Positions 1 to 13,000 of a stretch of DNA of 64,000 bases are shown here, one piece after another. The translations under genes were made by a program, and so were the position numbers. The stretch covers positions 124,001 through 188,000 of the forward strand of contig JASANG010003616.1 of assembly GCA_030248215.1 (NCBI GenBank), given 5' to 3'. Position 1 is the stretch's first letter, and the number at the start of each line of letters is the position of its first letter. This DNA comes from Enoplolaimus lenunculus. Lineage: Eukaryota > Nematoda > Enoplea > Enoplida > Thoracostomopsidae. The notes beneath the pieces were generated by a model. It was not told where the DNA came from. It ran no database searches and worked only from the letters and a program-made list of their open reading frames with translations.

Positions 1-329
1 TTGATTTTGTATGTTTGAGATCTTGAAAAAACTGTTTTTCAAGAATATTAAATAATGATGGTTTAGTCTGGTTATCTCTGATCAGGAAACTATGTGTCAT
101 ACATAAATTCTTGTACTGACCGAACCGAAGTATAAATATTGCATCGCGTTGCATGTCAGTAAAATCTTCAGGGGGATTCACCCGGGTTCACTGGGACGGT
201 CTCAATGACCAACCCACCGTACAAAAAAATTGCCCAAATATCAAAACCGAAAAAAATTGTTTCGTGTCGGTGTCGTCTTCATGTACAGTTTTGCTCTGTT
301 GATTTCGAATATTAATGACTCGGTGCATT

Positions 330-941
330 TTTTGAATCCGGGTATGAATTTTTTTGAATCCGGGTATGAATTTTTTGAATCCCGGTATGAATTTTTTGAA
401 TCCGGGTATGAAATTTTTTGAATCCGGGTATGAATTTTTTGAATCCGGGTATGAATTTTTTTAATCCGGGTATGAATTTTTTGAATCCGGGTATGAATTT
501 TTTTAATCCCGGTATGAATTTTTTGAATCCGGGTATGAAATTTTTTGAATCCGGGTATGAATTTTTTGAATCTGGGTATGAATTTTTTTAATCCGGGTAT
601 GATTTTTTTTAATCCGGGTATGAATTTTTTTGAATCCGGGTATGAATTTTTTGAATCCCGGTATGAATTTTTTGAATCCGGGTATGAATTTTTTTGAATC
701 CGGGTATGAATTTTTTGAATCCCGGTATGAATTTTTTGAATCCCGGTATGAATTTTGTATCCGGGTATGAATTTTTTGAATCCGGGTATGAATTTTTTGA
801 ATCCGGGTATGAATTTTTTGAATCCGGGTATGAATTTTTTGAATCCGGGTATGAATTTTTTGAATCCGGGTATGAATTTTTTGAATCCGGGTATGAATTT
901 TTTGAATCCGGGTATGAATTTTTTTTGAATCCGGGTGTGAA
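330..941. repeat. 21-bp minisatellite, about 29 units
   Basis: Unit is roughly TTTTTTGAATCCGGGTATGAA with one-base length variation in the T run and a CCGGG/CCCGG variant. The period is a multiple of three, which makes long false reading frames on both strands. It sits upstream of the proposed first exon of the FN3 gene. Positions 1-330 and 945-1088 show nothing recognisable. Confidence 0.95.
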
Positions 942-1088
942 ATTCAATTTTGTCAGTTTCAGTTGATACAGTAAATTTAAAATACAGCTTAAATTTCACT
1001 CAATGCGTATACCGCAATCAATTGACCATATTAATAGCGCTGATACTTACCTTATGGAAGTGTATAATATTCGTCAAAAACGATCAAA

Positions 1089-4000
1089 ATGATACTTAAA
1101 CTGTTTGGATTTGAAACGAAATTAACGACTACCCGTAGTCGAATTCGATGGCCGACGCTAAACGTGGGATTGGCGACGTTTCGAACCGCAGTCATTTCGG
1201 TGTTGTGTTACTCGATTGTGCAATGTTCGGCTTTGGTAACACCCACAGTGGATGATAGTTTAACAAGAGTGTGTAAACTACGTGGACTATCCATGGTGCA
1301 AATTGTACAAGCGTTCGTTACGATTCCCCGCCTTATTTACAAGGAGAATCGGTATCATATGCAATACCCCTAAATATAACACGGCCCAAAACAGGGTCGG
1401 ATCGTTTTCCGGCGGGTCTGTAATAGAGTCAGTTTAAGCTTTAGACGGACTTTTTTTGCTAAGGCTTAGGCTTAAGCTTAGGCTTAGGCTTAATAGGCTC
1501 AGCCTTAGGCTTAGGCTTAGGCTTATGCTTAAGCTTCAGCTTAAGCTTAGACTAAGGAATAGTCTCATCCTTACGCTTACGTTTAGGCTTAGGTTTAGGC
1601 TTAGGTTTAGGAATATGCTTGCGGGCAGACCAAAACCGAACGCACGCTGCGTGCATGTTTGTACACAGAATGTACCCAGTTGCACACTCTTTGTAAAAAA
1701 AGTCATTATCGACTCTTGGAAGACTTATAGCGTTATATAATTTACAGAGGAAAAATAATGACATACCAACTAAAATATTTTATTCACATTTTAGTTGCGA
1801 CCTTTTCAAACAAACAGATCGTAAAAGGGTCACAGAGACGGGGTACACGTAACCTGAATCTTTCTAAAGATCAACTTTCGGTGAAATTACAAACAAAACC
1901 GTGGAAACTTTGTTCCGATACTCACGAAGCCGGTTACAATTGGTTAATCCAAGCTAAACTAAAATTCGTATTAATATTGTGGTTTAGATTTTGAGACTCG
2001 AATTGTCCTGTATGATTTAAATTCAAGGAAAAATCACAGCTGAATATCAAATAATAATTGAATTGAGATGTTATAAATGCTTAAACAGGGCGGCAGTTTT
2101 GTAGTTTTTCCCCCGCCACTGCGCAAATGTGGCCGTTGAGGGAACGTTTTCACTTGTAACATAAAAATGTTTTGTCTTCATGTTTTAAAAACTGATTTCT
2201 AGTGCGAAAATTTTTGCGTCAATCTTGTGTTATATTTTTCAGGGGGTCTGCCGTCCCCTTGCGCCCCCTGCGATTTGAGCTAAAATTATAGTGAAACACT
2301 TTTGAACGGTTTTGACGCTTAAATATGACAAGCGCTTAATACGGGGGGCTTGGGAAGGCGGCAGTTCTCCATCCGGCTTAGTTTCCTTCCACACTTGCAG
2401 GGGGGGGGGGGGGTCTTGGGCCGCCAGCCCGTGTGAAAACGAAACTGTTGCGCTGGGGTGCAAAATTTTCCACTGTCGGTGGAACTACAAAAAACGCCAA
2501 TACGGCAAATGTTGAATTGCCTATGTTTCAGCCAATTCAACCAGCTGCCATCGCAACAACAGGATCAGTACTTGTCAACTGGACGAACGCTGTTCCGGCA
2601 ATCAGCAAGTACCAACAGTACCGATTAGAGTACGAACCGCCCGTTGGTGATCCGAACACTTATACGATGTTGATGGGTGAAGAATGGCGAGATGTCGAGG
2701 TACTGTGTATGAGAGTTGCGTATACTTTTCTGCGTCGTCCAACGCCGCATGTTTCTTTTAAATTATCTTTAATATGATGCCGGTTGCCGTGCAAAAAAAA
2801 CCCTGCGCAACCCTAAAGAATATTGCTGTTAATGTGTCTTGGAAGTCTTTTTTGTGCTGAAAATTTATAGCGGTTTTGGTCGTTTCATACAAGCTTAGTT
2901 CGCCTGATTCGGGATAGGGTGGAGCATAGCGACTTATTTCAATACCGTCGGGCGTTTTAGAGTCTTTGTTGTGTATATAAACAAGATAACTGATAATAGG
3001 TTAGACAACTGTTGCCCAAATATAGCAACCGGTGTATTGATTAAATACTTTCAGATTATGAACACGCTCCCAGGGACGCTTTACAAAGTGCGGGTGTATG
3101 GATTTCCTAATGCTCAATCACAGGATCTCGTCTTAAATACGGAAATAATGAGTAGTGAGTGCTCGAGGCATCGAGGACGTAGTCGTTGGCTGATTACCAG
3201 GGTTCCAACGGAATTCCGATTCCGGCTAAAATTCCGAGATAACATTTATGGTCCGATTTCGAGTCGGACTCTGCTATTCCGATGCCGGAATTCCGAATTT
3301 TCGGTTATAATTTTTTAAGGTGATTGAACTTAGATTTTGCGTGTTCTTTCGTTCGTTTGTACTTAATCTGATGGTAACCTTTGAGTAAATACTCTCAGTT
3401 GTTACGTGAAAGCGAATTATTGCGCTGATTATCAATATTAAGTGAATACCTATATATCAAATTTTTACTGAAACTGCGAACAAAAGTCACACGCTTTACT
3501 TTTAAATAAAATTTCTGACACTTAAATTCCGAATCCCATTCCGGTTCCGACGGAAAAATATGTTTCCGATTCCGCTTCTGGCAAAATATACTTCCGATTG
3601 AAACCCTGTTGATTACAAGAACGATGAATGATTAGCGGCATCAACAGACACGGTCAAACTAAGCAAATAACCGTATCGATTACTAAATGAATTTTTGCAA
3701 TCTTGTACAATTCAACTTTGCCTAAACTGCAATCGCTAAATTTATGCTGTAAACCTGATTTTGAATGACACAACCTAATTTGGTTAAATTTATCACAAAC
3801 TCCTGGTTAAACACTTTGTCACTTGGAATTTCACTCAAATATTGACTAGGTTTCACGTAAACCATAGTGTTTTTTGATTTATATTCATAACCATTTCCTA
3901 AAAATCTTGTAAAGCTGAAAATTATACGTCCAATTGACAGCAACATTCGACCCCCCCGTTCTTGCTTAAATTGAAATTATTTCTCTTTAAACTGTAGTTT

Positions 4001-7000
4001 TCACCTAAATAGATCATATTTTCTATTTTTGTTTCAAAACTCTCATTCCTAGACAAACTGCCGTCCTAATAACAACAACAGCCCCTGGCGTTTGTTTTAC
4101 ACTTTCATATACCATAAATCCATAATCAATTTCTTAATTTATTTGTAATATTCGTTTAAATAGAAATTATTTAATTATTTTCAATATTTTGTTTTTTTAC
4201 AGCTGATTCTTATAAACCTCGCGAGCTGAAAATTACGCGTCGAAAAGACGATTTGCTGGTTACTTGGCAACCGCCGCTGGACGAAACGGTCTACTGTCCT
4301 TCGTACTGGATGGATTTAATGATGATCGACGTTGAGCATCCGGTTGGCGAACGCGTCCTGTTGCGCGACGGTGAAACTTACGCAAACATTACACTTGACA
4401 AATACCGCGGGCATATTGTGTCGGTGAGTTAATGGTTCGCAAGCAACAGGGTTGCGGGTTTCAAGCCGGATCTTTTATGATATCCTGTTTGTTAAGGCAT
4501 AATTTAAAAGGTTTTGTAAGAAAAGGTAAGCTGTTTGCTAAAGTTCTGGCACCGGTCGGGGTGTTGGTGAGCGGCGATACTGTCGTCTAACGGAAGCCAT
4601 AGGGAAATAGTGTCTCTACGATCTGGTGATAAGGTGTGGGGTTGTTTGTAATTTCAGTCTTTCTTCGCTCAGTTGAATTTTTTTGACACTTGTTTGTTTA
4701 CAATTTTCGGCTGGCAATGAGGGTTAATGTAAACAACAGGGGCGGAACAGTGTTATAAGCATATTCCTAAGCGTAAACCTAAACCTACGCGTATAAGAAT
4801 GAGTTTATTTCTAAGTCTAAGCGTAAGTCAAACAAAAAATTAGTCTTAAACTTAAGCTTTAGTCTTCTACAAAAAAACGTTTCGCTCGTGATCTTTACGT
4901 GGGCCACATACTTGAAAAATTGTTGTAAATTTGAAATTGAAATATTGGTTGATGTTAAATTATGGGAAATTTTACTCTCGTCGCAAATATACAAATACTA
5001 GTCGAACGCGTTATCGAACAATACATAAAATTATGTATGCAAATTTTTTAATTATAGAACAATCGCGTCTAGGTATGTGCTATGAAACTATTGTAAAATC
5101 AAATATTCTGCAAACTTGCCCAAAATACGTATGTGGGGCGTTCAAGCTTTAATATATAGATTTGTTACCGTAACAGTTTAAGTAACCGAATTTGAACTTG
5201 CATATGCGTCTAAAATGAATTAATTCTACTATAATGCGAAAACGTATTCTGCGGTGAACCTCAAACGTTTTTTATATATTTTTAAGGTCCTAATTTACTG
5301 TACAGATGGCGAAAAACGGCTAAATAAGTTTCCAGCAACGGTCACGTTGAATCTACAAAGTGAGTGGACATAAATATGTTTTATCAGGTTCAAAACGTAC
5401 ACTGCAAAAAATGGCGAGCAAATTGACTCTTTCCGAAATAGGCTTTTCCGGACTACACAAACTGAGTCAACTTCGACTACGCCAGAGTCAAATTCGACTC
5501 ACCCGAGTCGCTCACTGAGTCTAATTTGACTCTGGCGGAGTCGTACTTGACTCAGTTTGTGTAGTCCGGAAAAGCCTAATTCGATGAGAGTCCGTTTGAC
5601 TCACCATTTTTTGCTGTGTAACAGATAGAAATGATTTCGGGCTTGCAGCCAAGAGTGAGGGCATGGGGTTTCAGCCCCTCCTGGAAGAATTAGCCCTTTT
5701 AGAAAATTTTCAACAATGCTTGTAAGCCATCGAAAACTCTTGTATGTCCCTACTGAAAAATGTTTAGCTCCGATATCAGTTTGACCTGGCTACAGGCAGC
5801 CGGAGTGGTTCTGGATACAACCAGAACCTATGCTATAAGTCTAAGTCTAAACCTAAGCTTAAGCGACAATTTCAGCCGAATGCACTTTGAACACACTCAC
5901 TGTAGTTGTCAATAAACAGACTAGGAGCCATCCGACACTTTATACGGTGGCAGTATTTTCGGGATAGCAATAATTGTAAGGAACCGCTGCGTCGGGTTCG
6001 CATATTTTGTGTCAACGAAGATCAGACGCCGGATCCCGACTTCTGCTTGGAGCACGGGACCGACAATAATATATGAATGTTGCCAGCAGGTTTCAATTAA
6101 CGTTTCATCCATCAGATATTATGGCCCATGTATCGACCAGGGCCGGATCGTTTTCCGAAGGGGCTATTACAGAGACAGTTTAAGCTTCAGACTAATTTTT
6201 TGCTTTGGCTTAGGCTTAGGAATAGACTCATCCATACGCTTAGGCTTAGGCTTAGGCTTAGGAATAGACTCATCCATACGCTAAGGATTAGGCTTAGGCT
6301 TAGGAATAGACTCATCCATACACTTAGGCTTAGGCTTCGGCTTAGGCTTCGGCTTAGGCTTAGGAATATGCGTATACTACTGTTCCGGCCCTGTTCTATA
6401 CATGGGCCAAATATTATAGTGACTGAACTCTTAATAGTAATTGGGTCGTTTCGCGGCTGTTCGCGTGGTATCGTGCCGATTTGGGTTTCGTTACGTACCA
6501 TTATTGAATTTGCCTGAAATACATTTTGCAGGACCGGATCCGCTTGACAATTTCCGCATTCTGTCGTTGGAAACTGGAGACAATCGTCGCGCCGATATTA
6601 GGCTTACATGGGATTGGCCGGTTGGATTTCGGTTCGGTGACTATCATATCGTGCTTGCGTTTGCGTCAGAAAATGTAATCATTATTCGGTTTTAGAAACA
6701 TCGCTTGGCTGCTATTATAGGCTCAAGTCTACGGAACCGTTTTTGATTCGTTAAAATTAAGAGTGACGCAATAGTGAGGTACCGGTTCGGCGATGGTAGT
6801 GTACGTTGCCCAACGGTCCCAAATGCCCTGGGCCGAACGATCCCGATTATCCTGGACCGAACGGTCCCGACTATCCTGGACCGAACGGTCCCAAATACCC
6901 TGGGCCGAACAGTGCCGATTATCCTGGACCGAACGGTCCCGACTATTCAGGGCCGAACGGTCCCGACTATCCAGGGCCGAACGGTCCCGACTATCCAGGG

Positions 7001-10000
7001 CCGAACGGTCCCGAATACCATGGGCCAGACGGTCCCGACTATCCAGGGCCGAACGATTCCGACTACCCCGGCTGTTGGCTTTAAAACAGCGAAAAAGCAT
7101 AGTGACACGTTAATGGTAAATAAATTTGTTTCGAATAGTAAAACATGAGTTGCAATATTTGCATTTAGCAGATAACACTTACTGTTTCACCGCTAAACAG
7201 TGCCGGCGGAAGCGCCCACAAATCCTCCGTTTCAGGGCCAACCCTCGTATGCCGAATCTTGGCAAACTAAAATTTTTTTCGCGGACCACGAAGTTATAGA
7301 GCTGTGAAACCAGAGTCGGAGCAGCTACGCCGCATGCACCCCATTTGAGTGGGTTACTCCAACCAGGGGCTGTCACCCTAAGAAGTTTTTAAATAAAAAT
7401 TTGAAAACTATTTGTTTGCAAGGGACTCCCACACCAGAAATTTGGAGGGGCCGCCCTAGCCTGCTCCGACACTGTGTGAAACGTTTTATTGACTGTCCCC
7501 GCCGGACCTGTTTGGGGGGCCGATTACTCTAACGCTGGTTGTGCAACTAGACTGCAACAAAAGTACACTGCAAAAAATGGTGAGTCAGATTGACTCTCTG
7601 CGAAATAGGCTTTTCCTGACTACACAAACTGAGTCAAAATTCGACTCCGCCAGAGTCAAACTGATCCCATTTTGGAGAGAGTCAATTTGGCTCACCGTTT
7701 TTGCAGTGTAGTCCTGTAGCTCACTTGCATCATGGTTCTGTATTTTCAAGTGTGTATAGCACTTATCACACGTTTGTATAGGTCTGGCACCTTTTCGAAC
7801 CGGAGAATCTCGAGGCTTAAAATTCAGCACATTTTTCACACTTAACTTGTCCTACTACTGTGCTAATCTTGAGTTTCATAACTGAATGACTGCCGTCAGG
7901 TCGAAAGCCTATCAGCAACTGGTAATGAATGCTATACAACATTTGAAAATATAACCTCATATCAAAACATCCAGATCTCGGCTATATAAAGTATATGGTT
8001 AATGCTTACTCAGTGGTTTCGGTCTTAGGTTCACTAACAATATGCTTTGGATTACTTCTGGTCCGTGTGTGGCACTACTTAGGCAAAAATAGCATAGGCT
8101 AGTGGTCAGTGCCACAGCAGACAGGGGTTGGAGCTTCCCCCAAACTTCAGCGTGGGGCGAGATGCCGGACGCAATTTAAAACTTCGGCGGTTTTTGTTTC
8201 ACCGGTTAGGGTGGAGGCGTCTTAAGGGTGGCCCCCCAAATGGGAGGTATGAAGGGAGGCTGCTCCGGTCCTGCTAGCGGTAGTGAATTTTTAAGTACAG
8301 CTGAATTTGTTTTGTTTGTAGAATCTCGACGTTCATCAAGAGCTTGAAGTCCAAGATCAATCGCCAATGCTCATATCAGGGCTGTTACCCAGCCATCGTT
8401 ATGTATTCACAGTATGGAACATTTCACGCCTTGGTATTCGTAGCTTTGCTCAAGAAATCAGTGCAACTACACGTGAGTATTAATACGCGGTATCAATTGC
8501 TTGGCGGCTAGCCGGCTCATATTACTGTCGAAACAAGCCCAGCAGCAACTATCAACAGTTAGCGATAGGTTTCGATACTAGCGAACTATAATTGCAGCGT
8601 TGCAGATATTAAAATTTACAATAAAAGTATTGCAAATCAATTGCAAAAAATGTGCTAAATTTCTACCATCAGCATTCCCTGGTTCGATCGGTGCCAATCC
8701 TAATGTCAACTGGTGTTAGGTGATACAAAAGTTTGAGAATACAAACATTTCGTCGTTTCTGTGAGGTCAAGAAGGTTACATTTTAAGCTCAAAATAACAT
8801 TCCTATTTAAGAAAAAATTTCTTACATGTAAGAAATATAATTAGCAACGTGTACACGAAAAGTGTTTCTGTTGTGACAGAAAAGTTTTCAAAAAATTTTG
8901 AAGCAAAGTCTGAAAATAAACGATTTCCCGTCATTTTTAGAAAAATTGTCTTAAATATCAGAAAACCTGTTCAGATTTGCCACAGAAAATACTTTTTTGA
9001 ATAAATTCAAAAATACTTTTTTTTCGTGTACGTTTTATATGTATCTTGTGAGACAAAGTTCAACTGATTGTTCGAGACGCATTGTAGATTCCATTTGATG
9101 ACGTCATATTCAGTGTATTCAGTGGAACGAGGTCAATTTGTGCCTTTGGTTAGCGTTACACTTTGTGTCTTTCCTAAATATTGCCCCGCGGTTCTGGTTA
9201 CGCCATGTTCGCCGGTTCACTTTATATCGTTTGAATTTTTGACAGTTTTACGTGCTAATTATATTTTTTTATTTTAGCCCCGTTTATCGCGTCAACATTG
9301 TCCGCTGGAGTGGTTCTGCCTCGGTCGCTAGAAGTAATTATAACACCAACTGAAGGCGAAGATGCTAAATTCGATCAGTACGTTCTTGTGTTTTGGATCA
9401 GCGAGCTGGCCAATCGGACAATATTTCGACCCGCAGGGTCACGGCTGTAAGTGGGTTTTAAAGTTTCAATATTCAAAAACTTCCATACCATTTTTAGAAA
9501 TGAACTTAGAACTGTTGGTTTGCTATTTGCATTGTTTGGTCTCGTTTTGAAATAGACTTTTATATAGTACAGCTGTCATGAGTTATTTGGCTCATGTGTA
9601 GAACACGGCCAGAACAGTGGTATAAACATATTTCTATAAGCCTAAGCCTAAGCGTGAGGATGAGCTTTTACCTAAGGCTAGCCTAAGCCTAAGCCTAAGC
9701 AAAAAATAATCTAAAGCTTGAGCTTACTCTGGTACAGTTTGGCAGGAAAACGTTCGGGCCATGTTTTATACATGTACCGCAATATTTTTGAATCCTTCGT
9801 TACTGATATATATTCGATATTGCAACTATCCGTTGAATAAAACGTATATTTGTCTTATATCAAAAGCTTAATCGATAATGCAAGGTTAGGCTTAGGAATG
9901 TATTTTCAAAACTTAAGTATACTTTAAAGTTTGGAACTCAATTTTATTTGGCCCTGGATGAATATGTATATGTATATATTTCAGTGATCCCATTGTTTTC

Positions 10001-13000
10001 GAAGACCTGCAACCAAATACACAATATTTCGTTCAGTTGTACACCGAATACCGAGGTGTCCGAAGTCATCCGTTGAACGCTGTGTTTACCACTCGTAAGT
10101 GGCCTAAATATCGCTCAGCTCTATTGCTACATAATTATAAACATCTGAGCTAAGCGCATTTTTCAAATTTGAGTTGGCCCATGTGCGAGCCGAATTAGAG
10201 TTTCACAGCTGCTGCAGTGCACTTGTTTCAAACTGCTACCAACTAGTGATAGGTGCTTCACACATTTGAGAATACAGGCTTACAGTAGTAGGTATAGCTA
10301 ACGCTATGCTTAGTCTACAACACTAACCTCGGTTCAGAGTCATTTTAAGATTGTAATTGAAATTTCCTTCAAGTGAAATATGATTTTGTCCGGTATTTTG
10401 GCAACAATATTTACTAATTCGCCAAATGACTTAATCATATTTTAGGTGTATCTTCCTCAGTTGACCATCGAAGTTCAAACGCGTATCCAAACCATTTCGG
10501 GCCCAGTCCGATACCAGTGGCGCCAAGGGACCCTCGATATCCGCAATTCACTCAACCGCCACGTATACAGCGCCCTCCGCCACCTATCAGCCTCCCACCG
10601 CCTCAAATTCCAGATCATTTGAGACCCCGCGTTCAAATACACGAAGAACTTGTGTCTTCAGAAGATGATTACAGTGACGGCAAAGATCCAGTGCAATCAT
10701 CAAAAGATATAAACTTATCCCGTCAAGGCACCAACGGCGGCCAACCTCCACAGCCACATCACAATTCACATCGTCACGGAGCGACACAGCTCGAAACTCA
10801 ACGCGGATTGAGCGAGAATGCATTTATTCAGCATGAAACTGACGCCCGAAACAATTTCAACACAAATCTTCATAATCAAAATCGTCAAAGTTCAATCGAT
10901 TATCGCCAGTATCCCCTTTATCCAGAGTCGCCTTTAGAACACACTGAAGTCGAAAGCCACTATCCTGAATATCCTAACGAACCAACAGATCATCGAACGG
11001 ACGCTGGTATCCCTCAGGATTCTCAGTTTCCGAATGTACCAACCGGTGAAATTGACAAATTTCTAGTCCCAGATGAGTATAGTGACCGTTTAGATGCAAG
11101 TGAAACCAACAGACAGGTCACTCGGCCACCGTGGGCATCCGAACCAAACGGCGGTGAACGTGGCCGTGATTCGAGCGACAAACGAGGAAGCAGGATACAA
11201 ATTGGACAGTTCGATGGGCATTCGACAACCATGCCCGTGGCTGATTTACCAAACTTAGGCGGATCAAAGTCCACTACCAGAACGGTTTCAAAAGAAGGTA
11301 CGTTTCACCTCGTGAAAGGAAAGACTTGAGATCGATAACGCTTAACTCCTTCTGAACGGGACACTCTTGCCACGATGGTTGGTGTGTCACTCCTTCGTTT
11401 TCGGTACTTTGAAACATAAGAAACCGCCTTTGATCTTCAAATTCTCTATAGCAGAACTTGCCGACCCCTTTTTCAAAACCTTTGCTGTCCCCCAGTTCTG
11501 AACCGGTATTCCTGGGATTGCTAAAGAATGATAGATTCGATTGGTTTGTTTATTACAGATAAACCTAGGTATCTTTTTGCGTACAGAAATCGGCCCATGT
11601 ATAGAACAGGGCCGGAACAGTAGTATAAGCATATTCCTAAACCTAAGCCTAAGCCTAAGCCTCGTAAGGATGAACCTATTCCTAAGCCTAAGCCTACGCC
11701 TAAGCCTAAGCGTAAGGATGAGCCTATTAATTTGCCAAGCCTAAGCGTAAAGATGAGCATATTTCTACGCCTAAGCCTAAAGCCTAAAGCCTAAGAGTAA
11801 GGATAAGCCTATGCCTAAGCCTAAGCCTAAGCAAAAAAAGTTAGTCTAAAAAGCTGATACCATTACAGACCCGCAGGAAAACATTCCGGCCCTATTCTAA
11901 ACATGAGGCCAGAATTCAAACGCTTCTACAAATCCTTTGGGGTTCGTGGCAACACCGGGAAATCAACCAAGTTTAGTGCCGTACGCTCAATTTGCATATT
12001 CAAAAAATTTAGCACAAAGAGTCGCTGTTGAGTAATAGCCGGAGGCAGGAATTGTAGAAACAGCTAAAAACAATATATTACTTTTGGAAATGATTCAGTT
12101 TACTGATTGCTGATAAATTTGGTCAAATATGACATGGTCAATTGTAACTGCTTGTGCAGTCAGCGGCGTACATTTTTTGAAACGATTAGGCAAAAAAAAC
12201 CTAAAAAGCTAACAACTCAGCTTTGCAAATCTGGTTTCGGTCGTTCAAAAGTCGACCAGATATCGCTGTCTCACTTTCTCGCCAATTGTGTAAAACACAA
12301 TGTGATTGTTTTGATTTGATCTACCAAAATAATTTAAAACTTTTCAATCTACGACAACGCGTCTCTCGACAACGTTGTCGCCGGACAGCTGTAGAAGCCT
12401 AAGCCTACGACAAAGTGGGCCAATGTAAAGAATACGGACGGAACAGCATTCTAAGCATACTCCTAAGCGTAAACCTAAGCGTAAGAATGAGTTTGTTCGT
12501 AAGCCTAAGCGTAAGCCTAAGCCAAGCAAAAAAATTAGCCCAAAGCTTAAACTAACCCTATCGCAGTCCCACAGAAAAACGTTCTGCTCCTGATCTTTAC
12601 ATGGACCACAAATTGTATGGCCCATAAGGTGTCAAGTTGCAACATATCACCTCAACTAATTTGTCCACACACCGAAATGACGTAATACCAACAGTGCAAA
12701 TTAATATTACTTATTAAATTTACAGTCGCTGACGTCACTTTACCCACAGTTCGTCCATCCATTTCGCACGCTATGACGTCACAAGCAGCCGATCGCTTGG
12801 CCACTGACAGCCGTTTACTAACTACAACAATAAACACAGACAGCACCGCAACAACAACCGCAACTACAACAACAACAACCACAACAACAACAACAACAAC
12901 AACAACAACGACGACAACAACAACAACAACAACTTCGACAACTGCAGTTACAACAACAGAACTGGCGACAACCAGTCTGCGACCCCAAATTGAACCAAGC

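Noticed and set aside
241-999. Long open frames on both strands
   Set aside because: They are produced by the 21-bp minisatellite, whose period is a multiple of three.
1383-1622. TTAGGC arrays as true or ancient telomere
   Set aside because: Arrays recur inside elements with defined termini and 8-bp duplications and are flanked by genes, so they are transposon cargo.
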